Source: Bacteroidales bacterium UBA1205
GTDB lineage: Bacteria > Bacteroidota > Bacteroidia > Bacteroidales > WCHB1-69
DNA: 16,706 nucleotides
Assembly: GCA_002309615.1 (NCBI GenBank)
Contig: DBXT01000023.1
Location: 157-16,862, forward strand
Direction: 5' to 3'
Made by a program: the position numbers and the translations under genes. Below the pieces are notes generated by a model that saw only the letters and a list, made by a program, of their open reading frames with translations, was not told the DNA's origin and made no database searches. Below are positions 14,738-16,706 of this stretch, in pieces. Numbering within the stretch: the first letter of the stretch is position 1; each line of letters opens with the position of its first letter.

Positions 14738-15601
14738 ATGAAATTTTCCAAAATAGCACTTTTATGGGTATTCTGCTGGAGCATAGGGTGTGTAAACGCC
14801 CAATTCAACTTTCTGAAGTGTGACAGCAATATCCGCACTTGGTATCTGCAAAGCAAACACAATATCAATACCGCCGCTAACACGGCTTGTCACTCTGCCG
14901 AATTTCAGGTAGCCCTGTCTCAACAAGGGGTGAGCATGAATGATATCAACACAGCTGATTTCCATTTTGTCGATTTTGACAAAAACGGAATAGAAGACCT
15001 GCTTTTTACCGGCAAAATAGGGAACATTCCCTATGTATTTTTGTTTCATCAACACAAACAACAATATCAAACCGTTATTGCCACACGCGGGGTCATATAC
15101 CAAGCTACGAGTGCTGACGAGGAAACACCATTAAACCTTTCGATATGGTACACCGCCTGTTGCGGATATTATATCTGCCACAACACCCGATATGCATGTA
15201 TAAGCGATAACGATATTGCATATTACAATATCGCTTCTCAAACACTCGCCTTTAAAGGAACTTCTTTCCCTAATGTGTGTTTGCCGCGTATCATTCCTTT
15301 CTATGTTACCGAAACAGCCACCCTTCGCACCGCACCTTTTGCCAATGATGAGCGAAGAATAGGGTCTAATGCGGATTGGCGTGGCAACGGATTAGGACTA
15401 TATCCTCCGCTATCCACAGGTGTGATTTATGCCGAAACCATAGACGAAAAAGGTGTTTATTGGTATTTTGTCCGCATGAACAACGACAAAGGTCTATCCA
15501 TACACAACGACAGATTTGTAGGAGAAAATGAGATAGAAGACGCCAACCAAAATTTCTACTACGGCTGGCTGCGTTACGATGAAATCACCATTACGGAATA
15601 A
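14738..15601 (+). CDS. secreted hypothetical protein with calcium-loop-like motif and SH3-like tail
   Basis: This 287-residue protein begins with a signal peptide (hydrophobic IALLWVFCWSIGCVNA, likely cut after residue 21). Residues 79-90, DFDKNGIEDLLF, resemble the Asp/Asn calcium loop of FG-GAP/VCBS repeats. A cysteine-rich patch, YTACCGYYICHNTRYACISD (138-157), could form disulfides in the periplasm. From about 190, ETATLRTAPF through GWLRYDEI looks like a bacterial SH3-like domain, which often binds cell-wall peptides. An upstream GTG at 14732 is in frame, but ATG 14738 gives the cleaner signal peptide. It lies 11 bases after the 13545 gene and is probably cotranscribed. The function is unknown; the domain assignments are by eye and tentative. 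Confidence 0.8.
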   Translation: MKFSKIALLWVFCWSIGCVNAQFNFLKCDSNIRTWYLQSKHNINTAANTACHSAEFQVALSQQGVSMNDINTADFHFVDFDKNGIEDLLFTGKIGNIPYVFLFHQHKQQYQTVIATRGVIYQATSADEETPLNLSIWYTACCGYYICHNTRYACISDNDIAYYNIASQTLAFKGTSFPNVCLPRIIPFYVTETATLRTAPFANDERRIGSNADWRGNGLGLYPPLSTGVIYAETIDEKGVYWYFVRMNNDKGLSIHNDRFVGENEIEDANQNFYYGWLRYDEITITE

Positions 15602-15701
15602 CTTCCCTGCTGTGGTCGGCGAACTTTTTTCCCGACACTACACCTCTATATTATTTTAGATGGGAGAGTGGTTGTACACCGATGTATTGCAGTGCATATC
15701 G
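15602..15701. other. short convergent intergenic region
   Basis: One hundred bases separate the 14738 gene from the convergent DUF262-HNH gene. GTCGG near 15614 can pair with CCGAC near 15635 across a T-rich interval, and AGAGTGG at 15665-15671 pairs with CCACTCT at 15709-15715, inside the next gene. Neither is followed by a T run, so I do not call a terminator. I see no repeat or attachment site marking an island boundary. Confidence 0.4.
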
Positions 15702-16706
15702 CTATTTTCCACTCTTACGACGGTTACAATCTTTGCAAAGCATCTGGCAATTTTCGGCAATGGTGCGACCACCTTCGTGCCATGGTGTAATATGGTCAGC
15801 TTCCATCACTTCTATATCTAATGATTTCCCGCACTTAGCACACTTTCCACCTTGACGTTCATAAACCTCACGACGAGTATTGGCATCAAAAGCTCGAATG
15901 CCAAGATGATGAATATCACCATCAAGAATATAGGCAAAGATACCGGATTTCTTCTGTATATCGGAATCAACCATTAGTTTTGCCATCTGCTTATCAATTG
16001 CCGTTGCTGTCAATGTAGTATCTTTGTGTTTATTGTACAACACTCCCCAATCTACACCTTTCATCTCTTTCTTGTATTTGCGTCCGAACAATTTTTCCAC
16101 CCAATGTATTACATCTTGAAAATACTGCCAAAGTTGGTCGGCATCGGTATCGTGTTGATGTTCTGCCATATATTGCTCAATGCTTTTGTTTTGTGCGTCT
16201 CCTATCCATTTCAAGGCTTTCTCGAAATAATCTTGTCGTATGGGAGAACCGGACATAAAATCTGAGGCGATTTTATAAGCCACACAACCTGTTTTGGAAA
16301 AACGCCTTTTGGCTTGCGTTACCCAACTACCGGAATACACTGCATTGCGAATTTCCTGTTCGGTGAGTTTCTCGCCTGCTATATTGATGATATTAAACCA
16401 TTTGAGTTGTTCCTCATCGGTGCCTTCACATACATAGACTTGCAATGGATAATCCAATATGCGCTTTTGTTGTTCCTCTGTCATATTATTGAAACCAAGC
16501 AAGTTGCCATCAAAATTCATCATATATTCTCCTACTATGAACGAACAAATGGAAATGGTACGTTGCTGTCCGTCCAACAATTCGTATTGGTCATCACCGA
16601 CCCGCACCCAATACATCACATTGAGCGGAAAACCCTGCCAAACAGTGTCCATCACGGCATTGCGTTTCTTGTCATCATAGACAAACTCCCGCTGATATTT
16701 CGGGCG
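15702..16706 (-). CDS. DUF262-HNH endonuclease protein, N-terminus beyond the window
   Basis: The minus-strand frame is still open at the window end, so only the last 334 residues are seen. It begins RPKYQREFVYDDKKRNAV, then WQGFPLNVMYW and the DGQQR motif (45-49): the DUF262 signature shared with the GmrS part of GmrSD, where it is a ParB/Srx-like nucleotidase. The C terminus is a classic HNH nuclease: CxxC at 289/292, ADHITPWHEGG with H305, N319, and CKDCNRRKSGK with two more zinc cysteines. Such fusions are linked to modification-dependent restriction or phage defence in some families, but the role here is inferred. GTG 16655 or ATG 16652 could be mistaken for the start, but the conserved N-terminal motif lies upstream of them. 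No partner gene is visible. Confidence 0.88.
   Translation of the reverse strand, partial: RPKYQREFVYDDKKRNAVMDTVWQGFPLNVMYWVRVGDDQYELLDGQQRTISICSFIVGEYMMNFDGNLLGFNNMTEEQQKRILDYPLQVYVCEGTDEEQLKWFNIINIAGEKLTEQEIRNAVYSGSWVTQAKRRFSKTGCVAYKIASDFMSGSPIRQDYFEKALKWIGDAQNKSIEQYMAEHQHDTDADQLWQYFQDVIHWVEKLFGRKYKKEMKGVDWGVLYNKHKDTTLTATAIDKQMAKLMVDSDIQKKSGIFAYILDGDIHHLGIRAFDANTRREVYERQGGKCAKCGKSLDIEVMEADHITPWHEGGRTIAENCQMLCKDCNRRKSGK

Noticed and set aside
15665..15715. Inverted match AGAGTGG/CCACTCT around the end of the DUF262-HNH gene
   Set aside because: Only seven bases with a 37-base spacer and no T run; expected by chance.
1..16706. CRISPR array, insertion sequence or long direct repeats
   Set aside because: Reading both strands, I found no regularly spaced repeats, no transposase-like protein and no terminal inverted repeats.

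Overview
The window looks like a chromosomal stretch from a member of the Bacteroidota, most likely the order Bacteroidales. The evidence is the repeated TAnnTTTG-type -7 promoter boxes at sensible distances from genes, A-rich ribosome-binding regions instead of strong GGAGG sites, moderately AT-rich DNA, the rpmG-DUF4295 gene pair, and several secreted or lipid-anchored proteins typical of the phylum. Most of the window is ordinary core and accessory chromosome. I see no transposase, integrase, phage gene or CRISPR array.

Layout. Positions 1-24 hold the 5' end of a tRNA-Leu on the minus strand. 213-3051 (minus) is a three-gene ABC importer operon (lipoprotein binding protein, FecCD-type permease, ATPase) whose genes overlap by ATGA. 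A 29-codon possible small gene sits at 3147-3236. 3314-3669 (plus) is rpmG plus a DUF4295 gene, followed by a small rubredoxin gene (3787-3948) and thpR (4001-4564). 4638-7061 (plus) is a tight operon of a sirtuin, imidazolonepropionase (hutI) and the folate enzyme folK. It converges with a minus-strand pair at 7067-8592: a YwqK/MORN-like repeat lipoprotein and a stand-alone DnaB-C-like ATPase. tRNA-Lys(CTT), with its own promoter and a strong terminator, lies at 8755-8866. 8876-12270 (minus) is a translationally coupled pair: a large secreted GH89 alpha-N-acetylglucosaminidase with an extra C-terminal domain, and a flavodoxin-like protein with a compact cysteine motif. rsgA (12450-13400) is divergent from it. 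Then come two plus-strand genes of unknown function (13545-14726, a protein with a long acidic Pro/Glu/Ala linker, and 14738-15601, a secreted protein with an SH3-like tail). The right edge carries the C-terminal part of a DUF262-HNH protein (15702 to the window end, minus), the only gene here that resembles a defence or restriction component.

How the genes fit together. The importer genes form one transport unit of unproven substrate (iron chelate, haem or cobalamin class). HutI and FolK are metabolically adjacent, because histidine breakdown hands a one-carbon unit to tetrahydrofolate and FolK makes folate; the sirtuin ahead of them is NAD-dependent and could modulate metabolic enzymes, but that is inference. 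Ribosome-related genes (rpmG, rsgA, tRNAs) are scattered among them. Promoter boxes settle several start codons: the binding protein (3051), the repeat lipoprotein (8592) and rsgA (12450) all start downstream of the longest possible reading frame.

The most interesting items are the extra C-terminal domain on the GH89 enzyme, the DnaB-like ATPase lacking a DnaB N-terminal domain, the sirtuin lacking the zinc cysteines, the uncharacterised 13545/14738 pair, the tiny ORF upstream of rpmG, and the DUF262-HNH protein cut by the window edge. I do not see convincing evidence for a complete new multi-gene system inside this window.
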